From Eubacterium_B sp034180045 (lineage in GTDB: Bacteria; Bacillota; Clostridia; Peptostreptococcales; Anaerovoracaceae), in assembly GCA_034180045.1 (NCBI GenBank), contig JAXFOY010000027.1, positions 1-54,370 of the forward strand: a stretch of DNA of 54,370 nt, written 5' to 3'. Below, one piece after another: positions 8,549-17,900 of the stretch. Both the position numbers and the translations under genes were made by a program. Every line of letters starts with the position of its first letter. Position 1 is the first letter of the stretch. A model generated the notes under the pieces. It made no database searches. It was not told where the DNA came from and saw only the letters and a list, made by a program, of their open reading frames with translations.

Positions 8549-9922
8549 ATGCCAAAAGAATATAGAACTATTCAAGAGGTCGCAGGTCCTTTGATGATGG
8601 TACGCGGCGTCGAAAATGTAAAGTATGATGAACTTGGTGAAATTGAGCTTGCGGACGGTGAAAAGCGTCGTTGTAAGGTGCTTGAGATAAACGAAGATAC
8701 AGCAGTCGTTCAGCTCTTTGAAAACTCGGCGGGCATAAACCTAAGTGACAGCAAGGTCAGATTTTTGGGAAAGAGTTTGGAACTTGGCGTATCTGAAGAT
8801 ATGCTGGGAAGAGTCTTTGACGGTATGGGTAGACCTAAGGACGGAGGACCTGAAATTCTTCCGGTCGAAAGAAGAGACATCAACGGTCTTCCTATGAATC
8901 CTGCTGCCAGGGTTTATCCTGCGGAATTCATACAGACAGGGGTATCTGCGATAGATGGACTTAATACATTGGTAAGAGGTCAAAAACTCCCGATTTTTTC
9001 GGCTTCCGGGCTTCCTCATGCAAATCTTGCAGCTCAGATTGCAAGACAGGCAAAGGTTAGGGGAACCGATGAAAAGTTTGCCGTAGTATTCGCCGCTATG
9101 GGTATTACTTTCGAAGAATCGAACTTCTTTGTTGAATCATTTAAGGAAACGGGAGCAATAGACAGGACGGTAATGTTTGTAAATCTTGCAAACGATCCCG
9201 CCGTTGAAAGAATTTCTACACCTAGAATGGCGCTTACAGCTGCTGAATATCTGGCTTTTGATTGTGATATGCACGTTCTGGTAATACTTACGGACATTAC
9301 CAATTATGCCGATGCGCTGAGAGAAGTCTCGGCTGCGAGAAAGGAAGTTGCGGCAAGGCGCGGTTATCCGGGATATATGTATACCGACTTTGCGACTATA
9401 TATGAGAGAGCCGGAAGACAGACGGGAAAGAACGGTTCTATTACCATGATTCCAATTCTGTCAATGCCTGAAGATGACAAGACTCATCCTATACCTGACC
9501 TCACAGGATATATTACGGAGGGGCAGATAATACTTTCAAGAGACCTATATCGCAAGGGTGTTAAACCGCCTATCAATGTGCTTCCTTCCCTGTCAAGACT
9601 TAAAGACAAGGGCATAGGAGAAGGAAAGACCAGAGGTGATCATGCAAATACCATGAATCAGCTATTTGCCGCGTATGCAAGGGGAAAGGACGCTAAAGAA
9701 CTGATGACGATTCTGGGCGAAGCTGCTTTGACGGAAATAGATCTCAAGTATGCTAAGTTTGCAGATGAGTTTGAGGATAAGTATGTAAACCAAGGGTATA
9801 ATACAGAAAGAACTATAGAAGAAACTTTGGCTATAGGCTGGGAACTTCTGAGGATTCTGCCGAGAAATGAACTTAAGAGAATAAATGATAAGTGGCTGGA
9901 TATGTATTATGAGACGAAGTAA
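8549..9922 (+). CDS. ntpB: V-type ATP synthase non-catalytic subunit B
   Basis: A 457-residue paralogue of A that lacks a true Walker A loop; the corresponding region reads IFSASGLPHANLA, as in other B subunits. The motifs LTDITNYADALREVSAARKE and GRRGYPGYMYTDFATIYERAG-type segment around residues 245-290 are diagnostic. It alternates with A in the head and contributes to the nucleotide sites. The gene starts three bases after the A stop, with AAAGGAGG inside the end of A. Confidence 0.96.
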   Translation: MPKEYRTIQEVAGPLMMVRGVENVKYDELGEIELADGEKRRCKVLEINEDTAVVQLFENSAGINLSDSKVRFLGKSLELGVSEDMLGRVFDGMGRPKDGGPEILPVERRDINGLPMNPAARVYPAEFIQTGVSAIDGLNTLVRGQKLPIFSASGLPHANLAAQIARQAKVRGTDEKFAVVFAAMGITFEESNFFVESFKETGAIDRTVMFVNLANDPAVERISTPRMALTAAEYLAFDCDMHVLVILTDITNYADALREVSAARKEVAARRGYPGYMYTDFATIYERAGRQTGKNGSITMIPILSMPEDDKTHPIPDLTGYITEGQIILSRDLYRKGVKPPINVLPSLSRLKDKGIGEGKTRGDHANTMNQLFAAYARGKDAKELMTILGEAALTEIDLKYAKFADEFEDKYVNQGYNTERTIEETLAIGWELLRILPRNELKRINDKWLDMYYETK

Positions 9923-9933
9923 GGAGGCGTGAT

Positions 9934-10590
9934 ATGGCATCAAGTCAAATAATTCCTACTCGTATGGAGCTGTCAAGAATAAAGGACAAACTGGCAGTTG
10001 CACGCAAAGGTCACAAGCTGCTCAAAGACAAGAGAGATGAACTCATGAGGCAATTTTTAATCATGGTTCGTGAAAATATGGAGCTCAGAAAGCATGTTGA
10101 GGAAGGCATTCGCAAAGCGAACATTAATTTTGTTATTGCTAAGGCAGGCATGGACGCAGAAACTCTAAACACGGCTTTGATGTACGCAAAGCAAAAACTT
10201 TCAGTTGATGTTTCCTCAAAAAATGTTATGAGCGTAAATATTCCGGTATTCGATGTGAGGACAAAGACCGCGGGAGAGTCGGATATTTACTCTTATGGAT
10301 ATGCTTTTACATCTTCGGATTTGGATGAGGCGATAAAATCGCTTGCAGATATAAGAGACGACATGATTTTGCTTGCCGAGAGAGAAAAGGCTTGTAAACT
10401 TATGTCAGCGGAAATCGAAAAGACGAGAAGGCGTGTAAATGCTCTGGAGCATGTGATAATTCCCGAAGCACAAAGGAACATAAAATATATTTCTATGAAG
10501 CTTGAGGAGACCGCGAGAGATAATACCATAAGACTGATTAAGGTTAAGGATATGGTGCTTGAAGAGGCTCATCATTACAGCGAAAGATAG
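9934..10590 (+). CDS. ntpD: V-type ATP synthase subunit D (central shaft)
   Basis: A 218-residue protein with long antiparallel helices at both ends, opening with IIPTRMELSRIKDKLAVARK, the conserved N-terminus of subunit D. It is the rotating shaft inside the A3B3 head. The start is 11 bp after B, with AAGGAGG. It is the last gene of the operon and is followed by a hairpin terminator. Confidence 0.95.
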   Translation: MASSQIIPTRMELSRIKDKLAVARKGHKLLKDKRDELMRQFLIMVRENMELRKHVEEGIRKANINFVIAKAGMDAETLNTALMYAKQKLSVDVSSKNVMSVNIPVFDVRTKTAGESDIYSYGYAFTSSDLDEAIKSLADIRDDMILLAEREKACKLMSAEIEKTRRRVNALEHVIIPEAQRNIKYISMKLEETARDNTIRLIKVKDMVLEEAHHYSER

Positions 10591-10623
10591 ATAATAATTC
10601 ATGCGGGATTTTAATATTTAAGT

Positions 10624-10664
10624 CAAAAGAGATGGGCGTATACCTGTCTCTTTTGCTATTTTGG
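10624..10664 (+). terminator. Terminator of the V-ATPase operon
   Basis: Arms CAAAAGAGA (10624-10632) and TCTCTTTTG (10647-10655) are perfectly complementary around a 14-base loop, 33 bp after the subunit D stop. The trailing sequence CTATTTTGG is a weak U-tract, so termination may be partial. Confidence 0.6.
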
Positions 10665-10681
10665 GGAATAAAAGGTATAAT
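10653..10681 (+). promoter_or_regulatory. Candidate promoter of the nitroreductase-RlmD gene group
   Basis: TTGCTA (10653-10658), a 17-base spacer and a perfect TATAAT (10676-10681), 41 bp upstream of the nitroreductase start. The -35 element begins inside the right arm of the preceding terminator. Confidence 0.5.
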
Positions 10682-10721
10682 AAATAGTATTAACATCAAA
10701 ACATAAGAAGGAGAACTTTAA

Positions 10722-11267
10722 GTGAATATAATAGACGGCATAAAGGGAAGAAGAAGCGTAAGAAAGTTTAGAGAAGATAATATTCCGAGAGAAACCATAG
10801 AGAAAATAGTCGAAGCGGCATCTTTTGCACCTTCGTGGAAGAATACACAAATTACAAGATACATAGTTATAGAAAATGAAGAAGTTAAATCAAAGATTGC
10901 AGAAAAAGCGGTGCTGGGATTTACCTTCAATGAGAAAACTATTAAACGAGCACCTGTGATAGCCTTACAGACCTTTGTCAAGGGTGTCAGCGGATTTGAG
11001 GCGGACGGAAGTTATTCGACGCCGAAGGGAAGCGGTTGGGAAATGTATGATGCGGGGCTTTCGGCAGAAGCGTTTTGTCTTGCTGCTCATAGCTATGGAA
11101 TAGGCACGGTGATTTTAGGGTATGTGGATGATGCAAAGATTAAAGAACTTATTGATATTCCGAGTAATCAGGAGGTCGCAGCTATAATTGCTATGGGGTA
11201 TCATGACACTGACAATAACGCACCTAAGAGATTACCGGTCGGGGAACTGTTGAACTTTGTTGAATAA
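10722..11267 (+). CDS. Nitroreductase family flavoprotein
   Basis: A 181-residue FMN-dependent NAD(P)H oxidoreductase fold. The N-terminal IKGRRSVRKF motif binds the FMN phosphate. SFAPSWKNTQ (about residues 34-43) and the Gly-rich HSYGIGTVILGYVDD segment (about 125-140) are standard for the family. The physiological substrate cannot be read from sequence. The start is GTG at 10722 with AAGGAG nine bases upstream. Length is at the short end of the family, as is common in Clostridia. Confidence 0.88.
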   Translation: MNIIDGIKGRRSVRKFREDNIPRETIEKIVEAASFAPSWKNTQITRYIVIENEEVKSKIAEKAVLGFTFNEKTIKRAPVIALQTFVKGVSGFEADGSYSTPKGSGWEMYDAGLSAEAFCLAAHSYGIGTVILGYVDDAKIKELIDIPSNQEVAAIIAMGYHDTDNNAPKRLPVGELLNFVE

Positions 11268-11285
11268 GGTAAAAGGGAGTAAGGA

Positions 11286-12221
11286 TTGCCTGCCAATCAT
11301 GTGAATCAGATGAAATATTATATCGACGGGAAACTGAACAAATCAAATATATGTGAAGATAAGCCTTATGTAGAGATTATTAATTCCAAGCAATATTTTG
11401 AAGAATATAAATCATTTAGGCATAAGCTGAAGCTTTTTGATGCAGACGATAAAATCAGGCACAGCAAGATTTATATTATGTCCGAATACTTTTACGGAAC
11501 TTTTCAGAAACCGCAGCGTGGAGATTTGGAAGATAAGGTGTGGTTTTTCTATGCAGATAATGAGAGACTGACCTTTGTTGATGACAGCGATATGGCATCG
11601 AGCTTAGTAGAGGAACTCGAGCAAAACCCGGATATGAATGTTAAGACACCGGCACAGGTTCTGTTTATGTTTTTGAATGCTTTGGCGGATAAAGAGGGCG
11701 AATATATGGATGCCTTCGAGGATGAGCTTAACGAGTTTGAGTCTGAACTCATGGATAAAAAAAATACCCCTCACGAGAGTTTTGATCACGGTTTGCATAT
11801 TTGCCGTCATGAACTTATGAGGTTAAAACGATATTACAAACAGCTTTCTGATATATGTCAGATGTTGGCGGAATGTCCATACGATATCATAGATGACGAA
11901 TGCGGAAGATTATTTGAGTATATGTCGAACAGAAACTTGAGGCTGAGCGAAGATGCAAAGGAACTTCAGGAGTATGCAGTTCAGCTTCGTGAGATGTATG
12001 ATTCGGATATAAGCAATCGCCAAAACAGAATCATGAAGATTTTGACCATCGTTACTACTATATTTATGCCGCTAACCCTGCTTACAGGTTGGTATGGGAT
12101 GAACTTCAGATATATGCCGGAGCTGTATTATAAATATAGCTATTTTGTGGTTATGGGGCTTGCGCTAAGCGTTTTGATTACTGAATTAATTATTTTTACT
12201 AAGAACAAATGGCTGGATTAA
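11286..12221 (+). CDS. CorA-family divalent cation transporter
   Basis: A 311-residue protein: a soluble N-terminal domain, a long helix, then two C-terminal membrane helices. The CorA signature YGMNF followed by MPEL lies between the two helices (LLTGWYGMNFRYMPELYY). It should be a pentameric magnesium or related divalent cation channel; the transported ion is not provable here. The start is TTG at 11286, chosen because GGGAG lies six bases upstream. The next ATG, eight codons in, has no ribosome site. Confidence 0.88.
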   Translation: MPANHVNQMKYYIDGKLNKSNICEDKPYVEIINSKQYFEEYKSFRHKLKLFDADDKIRHSKIYIMSEYFYGTFQKPQRGDLEDKVWFFYADNERLTFVDDSDMASSLVEELEQNPDMNVKTPAQVLFMFLNALADKEGEYMDAFEDELNEFESELMDKKNTPHESFDHGLHICRHELMRLKRYYKQLSDICQMLAECPYDIIDDECGRLFEYMSNRNLRLSEDAKELQEYAVQLREMYDSDISNRQNRIMKILTIVTTIFMPLTLLTGWYGMNFRYMPELYYKYSYFVVMGLALSVLITELIIFTKNKWLD

Positions 12222-12224
12222 ATT

Positions 12225-13589
12225 ATGGAAAAAAACCAAATTATAGAATTTAGAATAACAGACCAAAGCAGGGAAGGCAGAGGCATAGGGCGTTATGAGG
12301 GATTAATCATTTTTGCAGATGCTTGTGTGTATGGCGATTTAGTTAGAGCAAAGGTCAGGAAAGTAAAAAAACGCTACGCTCTGGCAGATGTCATAGATGT
12401 TTTGGAAATGTCAAAGGATAGAATACCGGATGTCTGTCCATATATAGATGTCTGCGGCGGATGTTCCATGGGCAGGCTGAACTATGAAGCTCAGCTTAAA
12501 TTAAAGGAAAGGCATGTTAGCGATGTGCTACAGCGAATAGGCGGTTTGGACAATCCGAACATTAAGCCGATTATATCAATGGATGAGCCGTATAATTATA
12601 GGAATAAGGCCACTCTTGCTGTTGATGCTGCAAATAAAAAAATCGGCTTTGTGGAACGTGCAAGCCATAAAGTTGTAGATTGCCGTGAATGCAGACTTCA
12701 GACAAAAGCTGTAAGTGCTGTGGCAGCAGCGTTCAGAGAAACTCTTCCATCGAATAAGGAATTGAAAAGAATCCAAAAAATTGTTGTGAAATCTTCTCAC
12801 AGTACAGGTGAAGTGATGGTAATGCCTGTGGTTAAAGATAAAGTTCCTGTCGATTTTGAGGAATTCATCTATGTGACAAACGATAAAATCAATGAAATTC
12901 CATCATTTGAAAATGGTTTTGAATACACTCTTACTTCATTTGCTCTTGATAGAGAAACAAAAAAAGGAAACTCGATTTCCCGTCAAAATGAAATCCTTGC
13001 AGGCAGACCCGTGATTAAGGATAGCCTTCTAAATTTGAAGTTTGAAATTTCTCCGTACTCATTTTACCAGGTCAACCCGGTTCAGGCGGAAAAACTGTAT
13101 AGCAAAGCATTGGAATATGCAGATATTGAATCTGATGATACGGTGCTGGATCTCTATTGCGGTGTAGGAACCATAGGACTTTTTATGGCGGAGGCGGGAG
13201 CAAAAAAAGTCATAGGTATAGAGATTGTAAAGGATGCAGTACTTAATGCAAACAGGAACGCAGTTGTAAACAAAATTGTAAATGCGGTTTATTATACAGG
13301 CAAGGCTGAGGAAATTCTGCCTGAGTTAAGAGCAAGCGGTGAAATAGCTTCAGCAGATGTGGTCATACTGGATCCGCCGCGAAAGGGATGTGAAGAATCG
13401 CTTCTAAGGTCGATTGCTGAGATGGATGCAAAAAAAATTGTATATATTTCATGTGATCCGGCAACTCTCAGCAGAGATGTCAAGATTTTAGCCGGGCTCG
13501 GATACGATTTTGTAGAGGCAACACCTGTGGATATGTTCCCACATACGAGCGAGATAGAAGTTATTTGTTTAATCTCAAGAAAAAATTAA
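12225..13589 (+). CDS. rlmD: 23S rRNA (uracil-C5)-methyltransferase, RlmD/RumA type
   Basis: A 454-residue SAM-dependent RNA methyltransferase. An N-terminal TRAM domain (about 1-60) is followed by an iron-sulfur site with Cys71, Cys77 and Cys80 (CPYIDVCGGC) and a further Cys near 153-156. The Rossmann core has LDLYCGVGTIGLF for SAM, DPPRKGCEE, and the nucleophile motif YISCDPATLSRD near the C-terminus. Firmicutes often have several paralogues in this family, so the exact uridine is uncertain. It starts three bases after CorA with no clear ribosome site, suggesting coupling. Confidence 0.9.
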   Translation: MEKNQIIEFRITDQSREGRGIGRYEGLIIFADACVYGDLVRAKVRKVKKRYALADVIDVLEMSKDRIPDVCPYIDVCGGCSMGRLNYEAQLKLKERHVSDVLQRIGGLDNPNIKPIISMDEPYNYRNKATLAVDAANKKIGFVERASHKVVDCRECRLQTKAVSAVAAAFRETLPSNKELKRIQKIVVKSSHSTGEVMVMPVVKDKVPVDFEEFIYVTNDKINEIPSFENGFEYTLTSFALDRETKKGNSISRQNEILAGRPVIKDSLLNLKFEISPYSFYQVNPVQAEKLYSKALEYADIESDDTVLDLYCGVGTIGLFMAEAGAKKVIGIEIVKDAVLNANRNAVVNKIVNAVYYTGKAEEILPELRASGEIASADVVILDPPRKGCEESLLRSIAEMDAKKIVYISCDPATLSRDVKILAGLGYDFVEATPVDMFPHTSEIEVICLISRKN

Positions 13590-13628
13590 AAAATTACCGG
13601 TAGATATATAAATGAATGGAGATGACTT

Positions 13629-13979
13629 ATGGAATTTATCTGTTATCCTAAGTGTTCGACTTGCCAGAGGGCAAAAAAGTGGCTGATTTCACATGGCATT
13701 GAGCATATTGAGCGCAATATTGCTGAGGACAATCCATCGTATGATGAATTAAAAAACTTATACTCAAAGAGCGGTGCCCCAATTAAGAAGTTCTTTAACA
13801 CAAGCGGGAATCTATATAAGGAAATGAAGCTTAAGGATAAGCTTGCGGATATGAGTGAGGACGAACAATTAAAGTTGCTTTCGACAAATGGAATGCTTGT
13901 AAAACGTCCGCTGCTTGTGAACGGAGAGACGGTGCTCATCGGTTTTAAGGAAGCTGAATGGGCAGAAAAGCTGAAGTGA
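13629..13979 (+). CDS. ArsC/Spx-family thioredoxin-fold protein
   Basis: A 116-residue protein with the CxxC pair in YPKCSTCQRAKKWL (Cys9, Cys12) and the family's late KRPLLV segment (about residues 97-102). The family contains arsenate reductases, Spx/MgsR regulators and YffB-like reductases. The size and CSTC motif fit the generic arsenate-reductase-like group. There is no ars operon here, so a thiol reductase or stress-regulator role is as likely. GGAGATG precedes the ATG. Confidence 0.8.
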   Translation: MEFICYPKCSTCQRAKKWLISHGIEHIERNIAEDNPSYDELKNLYSKSGAPIKKFFNTSGNLYKEMKLKDKLADMSEDEQLKLLSTNGMLVKRPLLVNGETVLIGFKEAEWAEKLK

Positions 13980-14024
13980 TGATTTATAAGTCCGGAACTT
14001 ATGTATTTTGAAAAGGAGACCAAA

Positions 14025-14582
14025 ATGAAACTTAGAATTAAAAATACGGAGACTATCTTTCCTATGCCGGTATTACTTATTTCCACATTTAACGAGGATG
14101 GGTCTGTAGATGTGATGAATGCAGCATGGGGAACCATGCTCAAGAACGATATGCTGGCGCTGAATCTTGATGAAGGACATAAGACTGTCGATAACATCAA
14201 GGAAAGAGGCGGTTTCGTAATGCACATCGCAGATGCTGAACATGTTAAAGAAGCGGATTGGTTCGGTGTGGTAAGTGCTAAAGATGTTAGCGATAAATTT
14301 GAAAAAACCGGTATGAGCTTCGTGAAGTCTAAACTTGTGGATGCACCTATTATAAATGAATTGCCACTTGCTGTGGAATGTGAATTTATAGAATATCAAG
14401 GCGGCGAAATGGGAGTAGGTGTCATAGCGAAGGTGCTTGGCACATCCGTTGAAGAATCAAAGCTGAAAGATGGAAAGATTGATATAGACTCTCTTGAAGC
14501 CATCGCATTTGACCCTTATACAAATGGGTATTACAGGGTCTGCGGAAGAGTTGGTGATGCATTCAGCGACGGTTTGAAATAA
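14025..14582 (+). CDS. Flavin reductase family protein (DIM6/NTAB type)
   Basis: A 185-residue FMN-binding split-barrel protein. The N-terminal pattern PMPVLLISTFNEDGSVDVMNAAW is typical of flavin reductase-like proteins, and the later GVVSAKDVSDKFEKTG and YYRVCGRVGDAF match. It likely binds FMN and reduces a small substrate or supplies reduced flavin. The start is set at 14025, where AAGGAG lies six bases upstream; an in-frame ATG at 14001 has no ribosome site. It is the last gene before a palindrome and the cobalamin riboswitch. Confidence 0.85.
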   Translation: MKLRIKNTETIFPMPVLLISTFNEDGSVDVMNAAWGTMLKNDMLALNLDEGHKTVDNIKERGGFVMHIADAEHVKEADWFGVVSAKDVSDKFEKTGMSFVKSKLVDAPIINELPLAVECEFIEYQGGEMGVGVIAKVLGTSVEESKLKDGKIDIDSLEAIAFDPYTNGYYRVCGRVGDAFSDGLK

Positions 14583-14589
14583 ACCGAAA

Positions 14590-14619
14590 TATATCAATGC
14601 ATAATTATGCGTTGATATA
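14590..14619 (+). terminator. Perfect palindrome after the flavin reductase gene
   Basis: A 30-base hairpin: 15 bases pair with the next 15 with a single G-U, starting eight bases after the stop codon. There is no long U-tract after it. It may be a weak terminator or mRNA 3' end protector. Confidence 0.5.
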
Positions 14620-14661
14620 AATATTCAAAATTAACGGCTTATTAATAATTGTTCTAAAGTA

Positions 14662-14690
14662 TTGACAGAAATTAAACGATGTGATACAAA
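14662..14690 (+). promoter_or_regulatory. Promoter of the cobalamin-controlled FMN surface protein
   Basis: TTGACA (14662-14667), a 17-base spacer ending in TGA, and TACAAA (14685-14690), so an extended -10. Transcription would begin about 25 bp before the riboswitch aptamer. Confidence 0.6.
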
Positions 14691-14714
14691 TAATACAGAT
14701 AATTTGACATGAAA

Positions 14715-14812
14715 CCATTACGATGCAGTTATAACTGTAGAATATAGAGAAGTGAGTGTGAATCTCCGCTGTCCCGCAACTGTGAAGCCTAGTGCTAAGT
14801 CAGATCGCTATA
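14715..14812 (+). promoter_or_regulatory. Cobalamin riboswitch aptamer (compact, AdoCbl-variant-like)
   Basis: The conserved core is visible: AGTGTGAATCTCCGCTG, then CCCGCAACTGTGA (the loop that docks in B12 aptamers), then AAGTCAGATCGC in the B12-box position. The peripheral P7-P11 arm of canonical cobalamin riboswitches is missing or very short, like the AdoCbl-variant class. A terminator follows within 50 bases and the next gene is 110 bp downstream, so the switch controls that gene. Which corrinoid it binds is not readable. Confidence 0.75.
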
Positions 14813-14840
14813 GTTAATGGTTAAGACTTGACTACGAGTG

Positions 14841-14888
14841 ATGGTTTGGCCTTTTCATACAACCATGACTTAAAGTCGTGGTTTTTTT
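14841..14888 (+). terminator. Riboswitch expression platform: terminator with competing hairpin
   Basis: Terminator arms ACCATGAC (14862-14869) and GTCGTGGT (14875-14882) are followed by seven T. An upstream ATGGTT (14841-14846) can pair with AACCAT (14861-14866), which removes the terminator's left arm. That is the layout of a terminator/antiterminator switch. Confidence 0.75.
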
Positions 14889-14921
14889 GTTAAAGGCATA
14901 TTTTAATGTTGAAAGGAGAAA

Positions 14922-17900
14922 ATGATGAGAAAAAAAATCGTGGCATCCGTTGTTTGTATATCTATGATATTGTCAACCGCAGGAAGCTCTTTTGCTCTGG
15001 GACAAGCTGAGGGTGATCAGAAAAGAACATATCATACTGAGGCAAAGACAGAACTTGGGGGCGCGGATCAGGATTATGACGTAAAACTTGCTGTAGAACT
15101 TGATAAAAACGGCAGAATCAGTTCTGTAAAAGATAACGGAACTGATGCAAAAAGTGATGCGAACAAAAATTTTTGGCAGAAATATATCACAGAAAGCAAG
15201 GCAGGCAAGGGTCTTTCTTCATTTATCGGAAAAGACGAGAAAGGCGTTGAAGCACTAAAGACCGGAAATGGCGGCGCAGACGGAGTTTCAGGAGCTACTG
15301 TGAGTTCAGAGGCGGCAAAAAAAGCCGTATTGAAAGCTTTTTCAAAGAAAGACAAAGACAAAGCCGAAAATCCTGATGCAAACAAAGAAGGCAAACCGGG
15401 CTCTGAAGACGGAAAAAACAAAGCCGAGGGAGATAAGGATAAAAAAGAAAATTCTGAGACGGTTCCTGATATGAGCAAGGCAGAGGTTGCTAATATTTAT
15501 GAAGGAAAGGCGGTAGGCGGCGGTCACGCGACACTTCCGTATCCTATGAAGGTAAAGGTTTCGGTAGATAAAGACGATAGAATTATCAAGGTTGAAGATA
15601 ACGGAACCGATCCTACCGAAAATCCCGAAAGCGATACATCTGATCGTGACGGAGCATATGTAGGTATTTATATGCGTGGAAACGGGTATCGTCATTTTGT
15701 CGGAAAAACCCTAGATGAAGTAAAAAAAATGGAAGCCATAAAAAATGGTGCAAAATACGGAACTCCGGGCAATGCCGGAATACACGGCGTGACCGGTGCA
15801 ACTGCATGCTCCATAGCTTCAAAGGATGCAGTGATAAACGCACTCAAAAATAAAAAGAAATGGTCCATGCCACCTAAAAAGTCGGAAAAGCTTGTAGCTA
15901 AGGAACATGTTAGATATGGTAGGGGAGGCAAGGAAACCTTTCGCCATTATTATGCCTGCGTAAAGGTTACTTTGGATGAAAAGGACGAGAAAATTGTCAA
16001 AGTAGAGGATTTCTATACAAATCCAAAGGGAGACCCGGACGCTAAATTTCAGGATGCCAACACCTGGTATTGGAATAAATTTCTTGCAGGCAAGGGACTG
16101 GAAAGATATAAGAACAAGACCTATAATGAAGTGCTGCAAATGAATGTAGAGGAAGGCGGTGCGGATTCGGTTTCAGGCGCAACCTTGTCATCGAAGATGG
16201 TAAAGGCATCGGTGTTGAATGCTTTTAATCTTCATCCGATGAACTTTGAAGTATGCGACAAGATAAAAGAAAACTCGCTTCACGGACCGTGGGAAAACGG
16301 AGTTAGCGATTCGGCGCACAACTATAACGGAAGCTTTATCGCAACGCTTTATAACTACCTTCCGGAAGGTTATGAGCCTGAAATTACTAAGGTGAGATAT
16401 GGAACCTTTGATGACAAAAAACAGGAAATGCCTGCTTCAATAGTCAAGATAGATAAACAAAGTGAAGGAATCGGAGATCTCACGATTAAGGCTATTGGAG
16501 AAAGAAAGCCCGGATATTATGCAATTGAGCTAAAGGATAAAAGCGGTAAATATTCGGATATGAACTTCAGCCTGGATATGCAAAACAGCAAATATTCGTA
16601 TCCTAACTTCACTGTCGAGGATAGGAAGAATGTTTTCTTCAAAAATGGCAGAGCCCGCTGCGATAGCATGTCCATCGATGATATTAACAGACAGATAAAA
16701 GAGATTGAGATATTCGATGAAAAAGGCAAACTCATAAAGAACCTGCCGTTAATTGACGGTAATACGAATATTAATAAGGATTATCTTGATAAGATTTACA
16801 AAAAACATCCGCTTTTGACAGAAGATGGAAAAATCAATCCTGACTTGAGAGACGAAAGCGGAAATAAAATATTCGCAAGTGACAAGGTATATAAAATACA
16901 CTTCCACACATGGAACGGCGGAGGCGGAGTTGATTTGGACAACAAGGCAGACGGCGATGAATTCGTTACCTATAATCCCAAAGCCGTATATCCGGAGGAA
17001 CCTGTTAAACCAGATCCGGATAAGCTTACGGGAGAACATCAGCTGCGTGTAGATGATTATTCATATTACTATGGTTATGATGAATACTTCTATCCTGATG
17101 TTAAGGCGTTCGAAGACGGTAGCGGATACAAAGTGGGGCTGAAGAGCACTCTTCCTAAATCCTATGATTTACAGCTTGTTGAAGTCACCTACGGAATGGA
17201 TGCGCAAAACGGCGAAAAGGTAAAAAACGTATCTCTTACCAAGGACAAAAAAGCTTTGATTTTGCAGGGCAAGCTAAAGCCGGGTAATTACTTTATCAGA
17301 TTTAAGGACGGCAGCGGCAAATACAAGACTCAACCTGCAATCGGAAAGTCCAAAGCTTATGGCATTAGAACGGAATATACACCTTATCCTTTCTTCACCA
17401 TCGGTACAAAGTACAGCAGAGATTTTTACAGGTACATAAGCTTTGACGACAAGGCATACACGTTTAGAATAGCTAAGGATGCAATGACGCCGGAGAATTT
17501 GGTTGACAACATCTACGGACTTGAGCTTATAAGTCTTAAGGATAATTCGAAAACTGTATTCAATGTTTTGGACAAGAAAAATTCTACACAAACTGAAGAA
17601 TGGAAGAAAAATCCTCTGTTTGACAACAAGGGAAGACTTAACTTTGATGTGAAGCTGAGTGAGGGCAAGAAACTGGTGCCGGGAGAAAAATATTCAATAA
17701 AGCTAAAAGCAGCCGGAAATTTGAATAACAGCGATGACTATGATGATGTAATCTACTGCCGCTTTACGGCACCGGACGAGAAGACCGTGAAGCAGCTGAA
17801 AGAGGAGAGGGCAAAGGAAGACAAGAAAGCCGAAAAGGATAAGGAACAGGACCCAAAAGTAGATAACTCCAAAAATATCATCACTAAAGGCTATAGGGAA

